A stretch of 34,485 bases of DNA from Micromonospora parva (GCF_000718515.1 NZ_JNZS01000041.1:1-34485); one strand, 5' to 3'; positions 14,928 through 23,904 are shown, counted from the stretch's first letter. Notes: a model not told the origin generated them from the letters alone. A program made the numbers and translations.

Positions 14928-16727
14928 GTGTTGACGCGGGGAGTGCTGCTCGGCGACCGGTACCGGCTGGGCGAGCGGGTGGCGACAGGTGGGATGGGCG
15001 CGGTCTGGCGCGGCACGGACGTGTTGCTGGAACGCGAGGTCGCGGTGAAGGTGCTGCTGCCGTCGCTGGTCGCCGATCCGGAGTTCACCACCCGGTTCCG
15101 GGCCGAGGCGCGGATGCTCGCCGCGCTGCGGCACCCGGGCGTGGTCCCGGTGCACGACGTGGGGCAGGCGGTGCTCGACGACGGCAGCCAGGTCGACTAC
15201 CTGGTGATGGAGTACGTCGAGGGCGAGCCGTTGTCCGCCCGGGTGCGCGCGGTGGGGCGGCTGGATCCGGCCACCACCATGTCGGTGCTGGCCCAGGCCG
15301 CGGACGCGCTGCACACCGCCCACCTCGCCGGCATCGTGCACCGGGATGTGAAGCCGGGCAACCTGCTGGTCAAGGCCGACGGCACCGTGGTGCTCGTCGA
15401 CTTCGGCATCGCCCGGTCCCGGCACATGGCCGGGCTCACCGCCGCGAACATGGTGCTCGGCACCGCCTCGTACATGTCCCCCGAGCAGGCCACCGGGCAG
15501 CCCGTCTCGGCCGCCACCGACGTCTACGCGCTCGGCGCTGTGGCGTACTTCTGCCTTGCCGGGCAGCCGCCCTTCCACGGTGACAATCCCCTCGCGGTGG
15601 CGCTGCGGCACGCCCAGGAGGACCCGGCGGCGCTACCGGCGGACACTCCGCCGGCGGTCGCCGCCGTGGTGGCCCGCGCGCTGGCCAAGCGTCCGGAGGA
15701 CCGGTTCGGCAGCGCCGCTGAGTTGGCCGCTGCCGCCGCCGATGCCCGCGACGCCACCCTGGCGAGCATCCCGGTCTCTGCCCGCCCACCGTGGGCGCTG
15801 GCCGCTCCGACCCCGGGCGTCGCGGCCTCCGCCGTCCCGACTTCCGTTCCGCCGGCCGGCCCGACTCCCCTTCCGCCAGCCGGCCTGGCTTCCGCACCGT
15901 CGGTCGCGGCGACGCCGCCCGCCGGGTCGGTGTCGGCAGGGCCCGCCGCTCTACGCCCACCGGCGAGCGAAGCGACGACCGAGCCGAAGCCGACCCGGGA
16001 GGACGCGCTCGGGAGCGGGCCATCGGGCCGCCGTCGTCCGCTGCTGGTCGGGGCAGGTGCTGTCGCTCTCGTCGCGCTCGTCGTCGCGGTGGCCGTGGTG
16101 GCGCTTCGACCCGAAGCGAAGTCGGGTTCAACGGATCAGCCACCCGCGCTGGCCGGCGAATCGGCGACGGTCGCCGACGCTCCGCTGCCGCCCGGAGACG
16201 CGACGACCAGCGGGCCTCGGCCCAGCACGACGCCGAGCGCCAGCCGCACCGCGACGGCCGGCCCGTCCGGCTCCCCCGTCGACGCGTCGACCAGCGGCAA
16301 CCCCGCCCGCACCCCGATGCCGGGCGACCCGCCGACCGCCACCGCCAGCAGCCGACCCACGCCCAGCCGCACTCCGTCCAGCCGACCCAACCCGTACACC
16401 GCCGCCCAGGCGTGCGGCAGCGGCTACCAGGTGATCGACTCGGCGACGCTGACCGGCGGCGACGGGCAGCGCAAGGGTCGGGTCTTCCTGCTGTACCACG
16501 CGGGCACCGGCACCAACTGCGTGGTCACCCTCAAGGACACCGCGGTCGGCGCGAAGTCGGCGGCCTCGGCGTACCTGGAGGTGCAGGGTCGGGCCCGCAG
16601 CACCGACAGCGGGTCCTTCGACTACTACGCCGGGCCGGTGCGGGCCAGCGCCGCCGGGACGTGCGTCAAGTGGGGCGGCTCCACCGGCGGGGTCAGCTAC
16701 GGCAGCGGGTTCGAACACTGCGACTGA
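14928..16727 (+). CDS. Membrane Ser/Thr protein kinase with external Cys-containing domain
   Basis: A 599-aa Hanks-type kinase. The kinase domain spans about residues 10-270: a Gly-rich loop ATGGMGAVW, Lys41 in AVKV, HRDVKPGN near 138-145, a DFG motif near 158 and SPEQ. A Pro/Ala/Thr-rich juxtamembrane region follows, then one transmembrane helix at about 370-392, a Pro/Ser/Thr linker and an external C-terminal domain of about 110 aa with four cysteines. That domain has no PASTA repeats and I do not recognise it; two disulfides are likely. The kinase probably transduces an extracellular signal to cytosolic substrates, which are unknown. GTG 14928 follows a -10-like hexamer. Confidence 0.92.
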   Translation: MLTRGVLLGDRYRLGERVATGGMGAVWRGTDVLLEREVAVKVLLPSLVADPEFTTRFRAEARMLAALRHPGVVPVHDVGQAVLDDGSQVDYLVMEYVEGEPLSARVRAVGRLDPATTMSVLAQAADALHTAHLAGIVHRDVKPGNLLVKADGTVVLVDFGIARSRHMAGLTAANMVLGTASYMSPEQATGQPVSAATDVYALGAVAYFCLAGQPPFHGDNPLAVALRHAQEDPAALPADTPPAVAAVVARALAKRPEDRFGSAAELAAAAADARDATLASIPVSARPPWALAAPTPGVAASAVPTSVPPAGPTPLPPAGLASAPSVAATPPAGSVSAGPAALRPPASEATTEPKPTREDALGSGPSGRRRPLLVGAGAVALVALVVAVAVVALRPEAKSGSTDQPPALAGESATVADAPLPPGDATTSGPRPSTTPSASRTATAGPSGSPVDASTSGNPARTPMPGDPPTATASSRPTPSRTPSSRPNPYTAAQACGSGYQVIDSATLTGGDGQRKGRVFLLYHAGTGTNCVVTLKDTAVGAKSAASAYLEVQGRARSTDSGSFDYYAGPVRASAAGTCVKWGGSTGGVSYGSGFEHCD

Positions 16728-16786
16728 ACGACGGCGAGCACCGGGCCGGCAGGCACCGCGAGCCCGGGCGGCCTTAAGGTACGGGC

Positions 16787-18751
16787 ATGTCCGTAGACGG
16801 GTGGAACACGGTCCTGGTGCTCGGCGGTATCCGGTCCGGCAAGTCCGAGTTCGCCGAGTCCCTGGTCACCGACGCGCCGGTGGTCCGCTACGTCGCCACC
16901 GCGCCCGAGGGCGACCCGGAGGACACCGAGTGGGCGACCCGGCTGGCGGCGCACCGCGCCCGTCGGCCGGGCAGCTGGACCACCGAGGAGACCACCGAGG
17001 ACCCGCGCCGGCTGGCCGACGTGCTGGCGTCCGCCGAGACCAACGAGACGGTGCTCGTCGACGACCTCGGCGGCTGGGTGACGGTGCTGCTCGACCCCGA
17101 CCACCAACCCGCCGACGACGTGGCGACGATCGCCGAGCTGGCCGAGGCGATCCGTGGGTGCGCCGCCCGGGTGGTGCTGGTGAGCCCCGAGGTGGGGCTG
17201 TCGCTGGTGCCGACCACCCCGCTGGGCCGGGCGTTCACCGACGCGTTGGGCGCGGCCAACCGCGCGGTCGCCGATGCCTGCGACGCGGTCGTGCTCGTCG
17301 TCGCCGGCCAGCCGGTCTGGCTCAAGTCGGTGGCCGCCGCGACCGAACCGGCCGCCCCCGCCACCGAACCGGCCGCCCCCGCCACCGAACCGGCCGCCAC
17401 CGTGACCACGGCGACGGCCGCCGGCACCGCGCCGGTCGCGGCGAGCCTGGCCGACACCGAGCCGACCCCCGAGGTGCAGCTGCCCGACGTGCTGACCCAC
17501 ACGCCGCCGGCCACCCCGACGCCGGAACCGGGCGACGCGTGGGCCGCACCGACAATGGCGCTGCCGATGGTGGCCACCGGGCTGGTCATCCAGCCCGGCA
17601 TGGAACTGCCGATGCCCGACGAGTACGCGGGCCCGCAGGCGGTGGACCGGCTGGCCACCCTGGACGTACCGGGCGCCGGGCTGGGCGTGCTGGACCGGGT
17701 GGTGGGCTTCGCCGCCGCCACCCAGGGCACCTCCACGCCAGCCGCCTGGGGCTCGGTGCGGGTGCTGCTGCTGCACGGCGACCACGCCGGTGGGGCGTCG
17801 GCCGGCACCGTCGCCGGTGAGTCGGCGCGCCGCGCCGCGCAGGCCCGCGCCGGCCAGGGCGCGTTGGCCCGGCTGGCCGCCGAGAGCGGCGCCAGTCTGC
17901 AGGTGGTGGACACCCCGGCTGCCGCGCCGATCGAGGACCAGCCGGCCCTCACGCCGGAGCAGGTGGAGTCCGCGCTGCGCTACGGCTGGCGGTTGGCCGA
18001 ACAGGCCGCCGACGCCGGCGTACAGCTGCTGGTGCTCGGGGCGTGCGGCGCCGGCACCGAGGCGGCGGCCGCGGCGGTGCTCGCGGCGACCGCGGGCGCG
18101 GAGCCGCCCGCCGTGCTGGGCCGGGTGATCACCGACTCCGGCGAGATCGACGACGCGGCGTGGATGACCCGCTGCGCGGCGGTCCGCGACGCGCTGCACC
18201 GCACCCGCCGCTCGTCACGTGGCGCCAAGGACATCCTCGCCGAGCTGGGCGGCGGCGACGTGGCGGTGGCCACCGGCGTGCTGCTCGGCGCCACCGCCCG
18301 CCGGGTGCCGGTGCTGCTCGACGGGCCGGTCGGGTTGGCCGCCGGCATGGTGAGCCGGGACCTGGCCGGGCAGGCCCGGCACTGGTGCCTGCTGGCCGAC
18401 CACGGCGGGCACCCGGCCGTGCGGCTCGCCGCCGACGTGCTGGGCCTCACCCCGCTGCTCGACCTGCGGCTGGATCTCGGCGAGGGCGCGAACGCGCTGG
18501 TCGCGCTGCCGCTGTTGCGCTCGGTGCTGGCGCTGGCCGCCGCGCTGCCGGTGCACCCGTCGCTGGCTGGCGGTGACGACACCGACCCGGCCGGGGACGA
18601 GCCGGAGTCCACCGACCCGAGCTACGCCGACCCGGACCTCACCGAGCCGGACGTCACCGAGCCCGACTTCGCCGAGCCGGTGCCGGCCGGGCCGGGCCCG
18701 GCCAGCACCGGGACGGACGAGCAGCCAGCGTCGGGCCTGCGTGCCGGCTGA
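16787..18751 (+). CDS. cobUT: CobU-CobT fusion for cobalamin nucleotide-loop assembly
   Basis: A 654-aa fusion. Residues 1-185 are CobU, the adenosylcobinamide kinase/guanylyltransferase, with P-loop GGIRSGKS (13-20), the expected guanylylated His56 in AAHRARRP, and VVAGQPVWLK at its end. Residues 185-262 are an Ala/Thr/Pro linker with 21-bp DNA repeats (17342-17398). Residues about 262-605 align with CobT, which makes alpha-ribazole phosphate from nicotinate mononucleotide and dimethylbenzimidazole. The CobT signature G[ED]MGIGNTT reads GACGAGTEA (418-426) and GDHGV reads GDHAG, but LGEG with Glu566 is kept. An acidic tail follows. A -10-like TAAGGT ends six bases before the ATG. cobS overlaps the 3' end. 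No cobalamin riboswitch is visible. Confidence 0.88.
   Translation: MSVDGWNTVLVLGGIRSGKSEFAESLVTDAPVVRYVATAPEGDPEDTEWATRLAAHRARRPGSWTTEETTEDPRRLADVLASAETNETVLVDDLGGWVTVLLDPDHQPADDVATIAELAEAIRGCAARVVLVSPEVGLSLVPTTPLGRAFTDALGAANRAVADACDAVVLVVAGQPVWLKSVAAATEPAAPATEPAAPATEPAATVTTATAAGTAPVAASLADTEPTPEVQLPDVLTHTPPATPTPEPGDAWAAPTMALPMVATGLVIQPGMELPMPDEYAGPQAVDRLATLDVPGAGLGVLDRVVGFAAATQGTSTPAAWGSVRVLLLHGDHAGGASAGTVAGESARRAAQARAGQGALARLAAESGASLQVVDTPAAAPIEDQPALTPEQVESALRYGWRLAEQAADAGVQLLVLGACGAGTEAAAAAVLAATAGAEPPAVLGRVITDSGEIDDAAWMTRCAAVRDALHRTRRSSRGAKDILAELGGGDVAVATGVLLGATARRVPVLLDGPVGLAAGMVSRDLAGQARHWCLLADHGGHPAVRLAADVLGLTPLLDLRLDLGEGANALVALPLLRSVLALAAALPVHPSLAGGDDTDPAGDEPESTDPSYADPDLTEPDVTEPDFAEPVPAGPGPASTGTDEQPASGLRAG
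17342..17398 (+). repeat. 21-bp tandem repeats in the CobU-CobT linker
   Basis: Two exact 21-bp units (17342-17362 and 17363-17383) and a third partial unit (17384-17398) encode TEPAAPA repeats in the flexible linker between the two enzyme domains. Confidence 0.9.
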
Positions 18752-19514
18752 GCCGCGACTGCTCGCGGGAGCCCGGCTGGCAGTCACCACGTTCACCACG
18801 CTGCCGGTGCGGGCCGGGCGCATCGATCGCCCGGTCGCCGGCACCGCGATGACCCTCGCCCCGGTGGTCGGCGCGCTGCTCGGCGTCCTGCTGGCCGGTG
18901 TGCTGCTGCTGGCCGGCGCGCTCGCTCCCCCGCTGGTGGCGGCAGGTGTCACCGTCGGCGTCGCCGCGCTGCTCACCCGAGGGCTGCACCTGGACGGGCT
19001 GGCCGACACCGTGGACGCGCTCGGCTCGTACCGGCGCGGCGCGGCCGCCCTGGAGATCATGAAGAAGCCGGACGTCGGCCCGTTCGGGGTGGTCGCCCTG
19101 GTGGTCGTACTCCTGGTGCAGGCGGCGGCGCTCGCCGACCTGGCGGGCCGGTCCTGGCCGGCTGCGCTCGCGGCGGTGGTCGCGGCGACCGCGGCCGGGC
19201 GGTTCGGTGTCACGGTGGCCTGCCGGCGAGGGGTTCCGGCGGCCCGGCCCGACGGGCTGGGCGCGCTGGTCGCCGGCACTGTCGGCCCGGTGGCAGTGGC
19301 CGCCGGCGCGGTCGCCGTCGTGCTGCTGGCGGTGCCCGCGGTGCCGGGCCGTCCGTGGCAGGGGCCGCTGGCCGTCGTCGCCGCGATCGCCGTCGCGCTG
19401 GCGCTGCTCACCCACGTGGTACGCCGGCTCGGCGGCATCACCGGCGACGTCCTCGGCGCGACCGTCGAGGTGGTCACCACGCTGGTCTACCTGGGTCTGG
19501 TGCTGTCCGGCTGA
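18741..19514 (+). CDS. cobS: Adenosylcobinamide-GDP ribazoletransferase (cobalamin synthase)
   Basis: A 257-aa integral membrane enzyme that joins adenosylcobinamide-GDP and alpha-ribazole (phosphate) in the last part of cobalamin synthesis. The motif GLHLDGLADTVDAL (81-94), with Asp85, Asp89 and Asp92 for metal and substrate binding, is clear, and most of the rest is hydrophobic helices. The frame is open from 18573, but that stretch lies inside cobUT and encodes a Pro/Arg/Ser-rich shadow, so GTG 18741 is chosen. It overlaps the cobUT stop by 11 bases, implying one operon and coupled translation. Confidence 0.92.
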   Translation: MPAEPRLLAGARLAVTTFTTLPVRAGRIDRPVAGTAMTLAPVVGALLGVLLAGVLLLAGALAPPLVAAGVTVGVAALLTRGLHLDGLADTVDALGSYRRGAAALEIMKKPDVGPFGVVALVVVLLVQAAALADLAGRSWPAALAAVVAATAAGRFGVTVACRRGVPAARPDGLGALVAGTVGPVAVAAGAVAVVLLAVPAVPGRPWQGPLAVVAAIAVALALLTHVVRRLGGITGDVLGATVEVVTTLVYLGLVLSG

Positions 19515-19581
19515 ACCGGGCACGGCGAGCCGGGTAGCGTTCGCCTCGACAACACCGGCACGGCCACCGGGGGATCCCACC

Positions 19582-20880
19582 ATGCTCATCACTGACGACT
19601 TCCTGCCCGTACCGGTGCCGGAGTCGCTCAGCGCGACCTACCTGGTGCCGATGACGGGGCTGCCGAAGGTCAGTGCGAAGACCGCGGTGGCGGCCCTGAC
19701 CGGCCGGCTCGCCGAGCCGGTGCACGGGCTGGCCCGGCAGATGCTCGACAGTCCGCTGATGAGCGTCGACACCCGGCCGATCAGCGAGTTCCCGGAGCTG
19801 CCGCCGGACCTGCTCACCGCGTTCGGCGCCACCGAGGAGCAGTTGGCCCGGCTGGCGGCGGCGACGCACCTGGTGGTCGTCCAGGCCGAGTACCGGCCCG
19901 GCTGGCCGCCGGCACACGAGTGGGCCGCCCGGGCGGTCGCGGCGGCCGTGGCCGAATCCGTCGACAGCGACGTGGTGGACGTCTTCGGTCTGCAATTCCT
20001 CGACCCGGCGACCGCGCTGCGGTCCCTCCCGGACGAGCAGGGCCGCATCCGGCTCGTCGACTGGGTGCTGGTGCCGTACTCCTCGGACACCGAGGGCCTG
20101 TGGTTCACCACGAAGGGGTTGCGCCGATTCGGCCTGCTGGAGTTGCAGACCCAGGGGGTGCCCGACCACCTCACCCGCGCCTGGGGTGCGGTGATGACCG
20201 GGGCGGCCCGCCGGCTGCTGCGGGACTGGACCGACGGGCTCACCGGCGAGGAGGTGCCGGCGTTCGTGCAGCTGCCGGTGCTGGCGACGGTCACCGGGCA
20301 CGACATCGCCGTGGCGTACGGCAATCCGGAGCAGCACGGTGCCACCGCCCCGGTGCTGCTCCGCCTCGAACTGGACCCGGCGACCGACCCGGAGGCCGAC
20401 TCGTTCCTCAGCCTGCGCCCGCCGGCCGGGCATCCCGGCCCGGACGGGCGGTACTACGCCGCCGCCTGCGCCACGCTGTTCTCCGGCATCCAGCCGGACG
20501 TGCGCTACGCACGCTCCGGTGACGCGATGAGCCGTGCGGTCGCCACCGCCCGGGCCGCGCTCGGTGACGCGCGGGCCCGGTTCGTCGCCGGTCGGTTCCC
20601 CACCGAGTCGCAGCTGGTGGTGAAGTACGGCCTGCCCGGGGACGACGGCCCGGAGTACGTCTGGGCGGGCGTCACCTCGTGGGAGGTCCCGGAGCGGATC
20701 GTGGGCGTGAGCGCCAGCGACGCCAACACCGACCAGAGCGTCCGCATCGGAGCCCCGGTGGTGGTGGAGACCTCCGACGTGGTCGACTGGGCCGTCCTGG
20801 ACGCGACAGGCGTCATCGAAGGCGGCTGGACCCAGGCAGTCCTGGACTCCGGCGAACCCCCCAAACCCCAAACCCCCTAA
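19582..20880 (+). CDS. DUF2314 domain-containing protein
   Basis: A 432-aa soluble protein. The C-terminal part (about 310-425) fits DUF2314: an Ala-rich helix followed by QLVVKYGLPGDDGPEYVW, VTSWE and VVDWAVLD. The N-terminal 300 residues (MLITDDFLPVPVPESLSATY...) are not recognised but contain alternating strands and helices like many Micromonospora proteins of unknown function. GGGGGA lies seven bases before the ATG. It follows cobS by 67 bases and may be co-transcribed, but no link to cobalamin synthesis is visible. Its stop is followed by a C-rich tract and a long palindrome. Confidence 0.75.
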   Translation: MLITDDFLPVPVPESLSATYLVPMTGLPKVSAKTAVAALTGRLAEPVHGLARQMLDSPLMSVDTRPISEFPELPPDLLTAFGATEEQLARLAAATHLVVVQAEYRPGWPPAHEWAARAVAAAVAESVDSDVVDVFGLQFLDPATALRSLPDEQGRIRLVDWVLVPYSSDTEGLWFTTKGLRRFGLLELQTQGVPDHLTRAWGAVMTGAARRLLRDWTDGLTGEEVPAFVQLPVLATVTGHDIAVAYGNPEQHGATAPVLLRLELDPATDPEADSFLSLRPPAGHPGPDGRYYAAACATLFSGIQPDVRYARSGDAMSRAVATARAALGDARARFVAGRFPTESQLVVKYGLPGDDGPEYVWAGVTSWEVPERIVGVSASDANTDQSVRIGAPVVVETSDVVDWAVLDATGVIEGGWTQAVLDSGEPPKPQTP

Positions 20881-20906
20881 CCCCCGCCCCCTCCCACCCC
20901 CGCCGA

Positions 20907-20975
20907 ATTGGCGTTGATCATGAGGTTGACGGGGCCGTTGATCTCCAAATGGCCCGTCAACCTCATGATCAACGC
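20907..20975. repeat. Long palindromic element (ATTGGCGTTGATCA family), complete copy
   Basis: Arms 20911-20933 and 20953-20975 are perfectly complementary over 23 bp, extended by CC/GG with one bulged G, around a 14-base loop. It lies between the convergent DUF2314 and gcvT genes and could terminate both. The 21 bases at 20907-20927 recur with one mismatch at 34465-34485, again just past a C-rich tract that follows a stop codon, so this is a repeated element and not only a local terminator. Confidence 0.85.
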
Positions 20976-20990
20976 TGAAGGCGGGTGGGG

Positions 20991-22121
20991 CTACTTCACC
21001 GAGGGGGTTACGAAGGGGGGTTTGGTGAGGGTCAGGGGGGCTCGGCGGCCTCGGATGTCGATCTCGACTTCGGCACCGTCCGCGAGGTTGGCGTCGGTGT
21101 CGAGCAGGGCCAGGGCGATGCCCTGCTTCCTCGTCGGGCTGAAGGTGCCGCTGGTCACGGTGCCGACCTGGACGTCACCCACGTGCAGGGTCATGCCGGG
21201 GCGCGGGATGGCCCGGTCCACGGCCACCAGGCCGCGCAGCGTCCGCCGGGGGCCGGCGGCCCGCTCGGCGAGCAGCGCGTCGCGGCCCCAGAAGGCCGGC
21301 TTGTCCCAACCGACCGCCCAGCCGGAGCGGGCCTGCACCGGGCTGATGTCCAGGGAGAGGTCCTGCCCGTGCAGCGGGTAACCCATCTCGGTGCGCAGCG
21401 TGTCCCGGGCGGCCAGCCCGCAGGCGCGCAGCCCGAACGTCGCGCCGACGGCGAAGAGCGCGTCCCAGACCGCTACCGCGTGCTCTGCCGGCACCACCAG
21501 CTCGTAGCCCAACTCGCCCGTGTAGCCGGTACGGCAGACGGTCAGCTCCACCCCGGCCAGGCTCGCGGCGGAGAAGCTCATGTACCCGTGCTCGGTGGGC
21601 AGGTCCAGGGCGGCCAGCAACTCGGCCGAGCGGGGGCCCTGCACGGCCAGCACCGCGTACGCCTCGTGCTCGTCGGTGACTGTCACCTGCGCGGGCGCGG
21701 CGGCGCGCAACCGGCGTACCACCTCGGCGGTGTTCGCCGCGTTCGGGATGAGGAAGACGTGGTCGTCGGCGTAGAGGTAGGCGATGATGTCGTCCACCAC
21801 GCCGCCGGTGGCGTCGTCGCAGCAGAGTGTGTACTGCGCCCGGCCCGGGCCGATCCGGCCCAGGTCGTTGCTGAGGCAGGAGTTGACGAAGTCGGCCGCG
21901 CCGGGGCCGCTCACCCGGGCCTTGCCCAGGTGCGACACGTCGAAGACCCCGACCGCCGTACGCACAGCGGTGTGCTCCTTGAGCACTCCCCCGCCGGCGT
22001 ACTCCAGCGGCATCTCCCAGCCCCCGAAGGGGGCGAACTTGGCTCCGGCGGCGGTGTGCCGCTCGTGCAGCGGGGAACGGCGCAGCCGGGTCGCGGCGGC
22101 GTCGGAGGTCACGTCGGTCAT
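20991..22121 (-). CDS. gcvT: Glycine cleavage system aminomethyltransferase (T protein)
   Basis: A 376-aa T protein that releases ammonia from the aminomethyl-lipoyl H protein and passes the one-carbon unit to tetrahydrofolate. Recognisable family segments include [52 protein letters not shown] and [20 protein letters not shown]. Homology supports ATG 22121 rather than the upstream in-frame start at 22160. On the minus strand a -10-like TAAGTT ends seven bases before the ATG, so the mRNA may be leaderless. That leaves no room for a glycine riboswitch, and none is seen. gcvP and gcvH are not in the window. Confidence 0.93.
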   Translation of the reverse strand: MTDVTSDAAATRLRRSPLHERHTAAGAKFAPFGGWEMPLEYAGGGVLKEHTAVRTAVGVFDVSHLGKARVSGPGAADFVNSCLSNDLGRIGPGRAQYTLCCDDATGGVVDDIIAYLYADDHVFLIPNAANTAEVVRRLRAAAPAQVTVTDEHEAYAVLAVQGPRSAELLAALDLPTEHGYMSFSAASLAGVELTVCRTGYTGELGYELVVPAEHAVAVWDALFAVGATFGLRACGLAARDTLRTEMGYPLHGQDLSLDISPVQARSGWAVGWDKPAFWGRDALLAERAAGPRRTLRGLVAVDRAIPRPGMTLHVGDVQVGTVTSGTFSPTRKQGIALALLDTDANLADGAEVEIDIRGRRAPLTLTKPPFVTPSVK

Positions 22122-22283
22122 GGGTGGCAACTTACCGGGGGCAACGCCGCTGGTTAGCATCGGCGGGAGCCCGCTGGCGCCGTCGGCGGGACAGCCATGA
22201 CGTCCGGCAGGTAGGTTCCGCCGGAGACCTTCACCGCTGGTACGCGACGCCGCGACCGGCCCGGCCCGCCCGGAGTAGCTTCA
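22122..22283. other. Divergent promoter region of gcvT and pepA
   Basis: This 162-base gap holds the gcvT -10-like TAAGTT (minus strand) and the pepA ribosome binding site GGAG near 22275. I see no riboswitch fold or long inverted repeat here. Confidence 0.4.
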
Positions 22284-23858
22284 GTGACTTCACCCCGCAC
22301 CACCAACCTGAGCCTGGTCGACACCGACCCGGCCGAGCTCGCCGTCGACGCGATCGTGATCGGCGTGCACAGCCAGACCGGAGAGCAGGGCGCCACCAGC
22401 GGCCTCGCCGGCACCCTGCTGCTCGCCAGCGGCGCGGAGAGCATCGCGGCCGCGTTCGACGGCAAGCTGACCGAGACGCTCGCGCTGCTCGGCGCGACCG
22501 GCGGGCCGGGTGAGGTCATCAAGCTGGCCACCCTGGGCACCGTGACCGCCCCGCTGGTCACCGCGGTCGGGCTCGGCCCGGAGCCGTCGGGCGCCGCACC
22601 GGCCCCGGAGACGCTGCGCCGGGCCGCCGGTGCCGCGATCCGGGCCCTGGCCGGCGCGCGCACTGTCGCGCTCGCGCTGCCGCTGCCGGATGACGCGGAC
22701 GCGTCGGCCGAGCTGCGGGCGGTCGCCGAGGGGGCGCTGCTGGGTGGGTACCGGTTCGCCGGGTACAAGACCCGGCCCCAGCCGACCCGGCGGGAGCCGG
22801 TGGCCGAGGTGCTCATCGCGGTGCCGGACGCCGGCGACGCGAACGCCCAGGCGGAGGTCGCCCGAGCGCAGGCGGTGGCGGGCGCGGTCCGGCTCAGCCG
22901 GGACTGGGTGAACACCGCGCCGAACCAGCTGCGTCCGCCGTCGTTCGCCGACGCGGTGGCGAGCGCGGCGCGCGAGGCGGGTCTCGACGTCGAGGTGCTG
23001 GACGAGGCGGCGCTGGCCGCCGGCGGGTACGGCGGCATCGTGGCGGTCGGGCAGGGCTCGGAGGCCCCGCCGCGGCTGGTGAAGCTGACCTACACCCCGC
23101 AGGGCGGCGGCAACGGCAAGCGGGTCGCGCTGGTCGGCAAGGGCATCACCTTCGACACCGGCGGCATCTCGATCAAGCCGGCGCAGGGCATGTGGGAGAT
23201 GAAGTCCGACATGGCGGGCGCCGCCGCGGTGGGCGCGACCATGCTGGCGATCGCCGCGCTGAAGCCGTCGGTGGCGGTCAGCGCGTACCTGCCGATGGCC
23301 GAGAACATGCCCTCGGGCACCAGCTACCGCCCGGGTGACGTGATCACCATGTTCAACGGCAAGCGGGTCGAGGTGCTCAACACCGACGCCGAGGGCCGGA
23401 TGATCCTGGGCGACGCCATCGCCCGCGCCTGCGCCGACGGCACCGACTACCTGTTCGAGACGTCCACCCTGACCGGCGGCCAGGTCATCGCGCTGGGCAA
23501 GCGGGTGGCCGGCGTGATGGGCACCCCGGAGCTGTGCGACCGGGTGAAGGTGGCCGGCGACGCCGTCGGCGAGCCGGCCTGGCCGATGCCGCTGCCCGAC
23601 GACGTCCGTAAGGGCATGGAGTCGGACGTGGCGGACATCTCGCAGGTCAACGCCGGCATGGACCGGGCCGGTCACATGCTGCAGGGCGGCGTGTTCCTGC
23701 GTGAGTTCGTGGCCGACGACGTGGCCTGGGCGCACATCGACATCGCCGGGCCGGGCTACCACTCGGGCGAGCCGACCGGCTACTGGACCAAGGGCGGCAC
23801 CGGCGTTCCGGTCCGCACCCTGGTGCAGCTCGTCGAGGACGTCGCCGCCAACGGCTGA
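22284..23858 (+). CDS. pepA: Leucyl aminopeptidase (M17)
   Basis: A 524-aa cytosolic, two-metal aminopeptidase that removes N-terminal residues during peptide turnover. The M17 C-terminal catalytic domain is clear: LVGKGITFDTGGISIKP supplies the metal-binding Lys and Asp, KSDMAGAAAV a further Asp, and NTDAEGRMIL is the family signature. The N-terminal macro-like domain occupies about residues 1-190. GTG 22284 has GGAG eight bases upstream. The syntenic M. tuberculosis gene is Rv2213 (pepB). A terminator follows at 23876-23901. Confidence 0.95.
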   Translation: MTSPRTTNLSLVDTDPAELAVDAIVIGVHSQTGEQGATSGLAGTLLLASGAESIAAAFDGKLTETLALLGATGGPGEVIKLATLGTVTAPLVTAVGLGPEPSGAAPAPETLRRAAGAAIRALAGARTVALALPLPDDADASAELRAVAEGALLGGYRFAGYKTRPQPTRREPVAEVLIAVPDAGDANAQAEVARAQAVAGAVRLSRDWVNTAPNQLRPPSFADAVASAAREAGLDVEVLDEAALAAGGYGGIVAVGQGSEAPPRLVKLTYTPQGGGNGKRVALVGKGITFDTGGISIKPAQGMWEMKSDMAGAAAVGATMLAIAALKPSVAVSAYLPMAENMPSGTSYRPGDVITMFNGKRVEVLNTDAEGRMILGDAIARACADGTDYLFETSTLTGGQVIALGKRVAGVMGTPELCDRVKVAGDAVGEPAWPMPLPDDVRKGMESDVADISQVNAGMDRAGHMLQGGVFLREFVADDVAWAHIDIAGPGYHSGEPTGYWTKGGTGVPVRTLVQLVEDVAANG

Positions 23859-23875
23859 CGCGACGGACATCGAGG

Positions 23876-23901
23876 GGGCCTCCGGTCGACGCCGGGGGCC
23901 C
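23876..23901. terminator. Bidirectional terminator after pepA
   Basis: Arms 23876-23885 and 23892-23901 pair over 10 positions (one G-U wobble) around a 6-base loop, followed by TTCT. It lies in the convergent gap between pepA and the 109-aa gene. Confidence 0.65.
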
Positions 23902-23904
23902 TTC

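Noticed and set aside
16728..16786. Cobalamin riboswitch upstream of cobUT
   Set aside because: Only 59 bases separate the kinase stop from the ATG, and a -10-like hexamer ends six bases before it, so a riboswitch of about 200 bases cannot fit.
18573..18740. N-terminal extension of CobS
   Set aside because: The in-frame extension overlaps cobUT and encodes Pro/Arg/Ser/Thr repeats created by the out-of-frame acidic tail of cobUT; the enzyme starts naturally at GTG 18741.
22122..22283. Glycine riboswitch upstream of gcvT
   Set aside because: The likely transcript starts at or very near the ATG, and the gap shows no tandem aptamer-like pairing.
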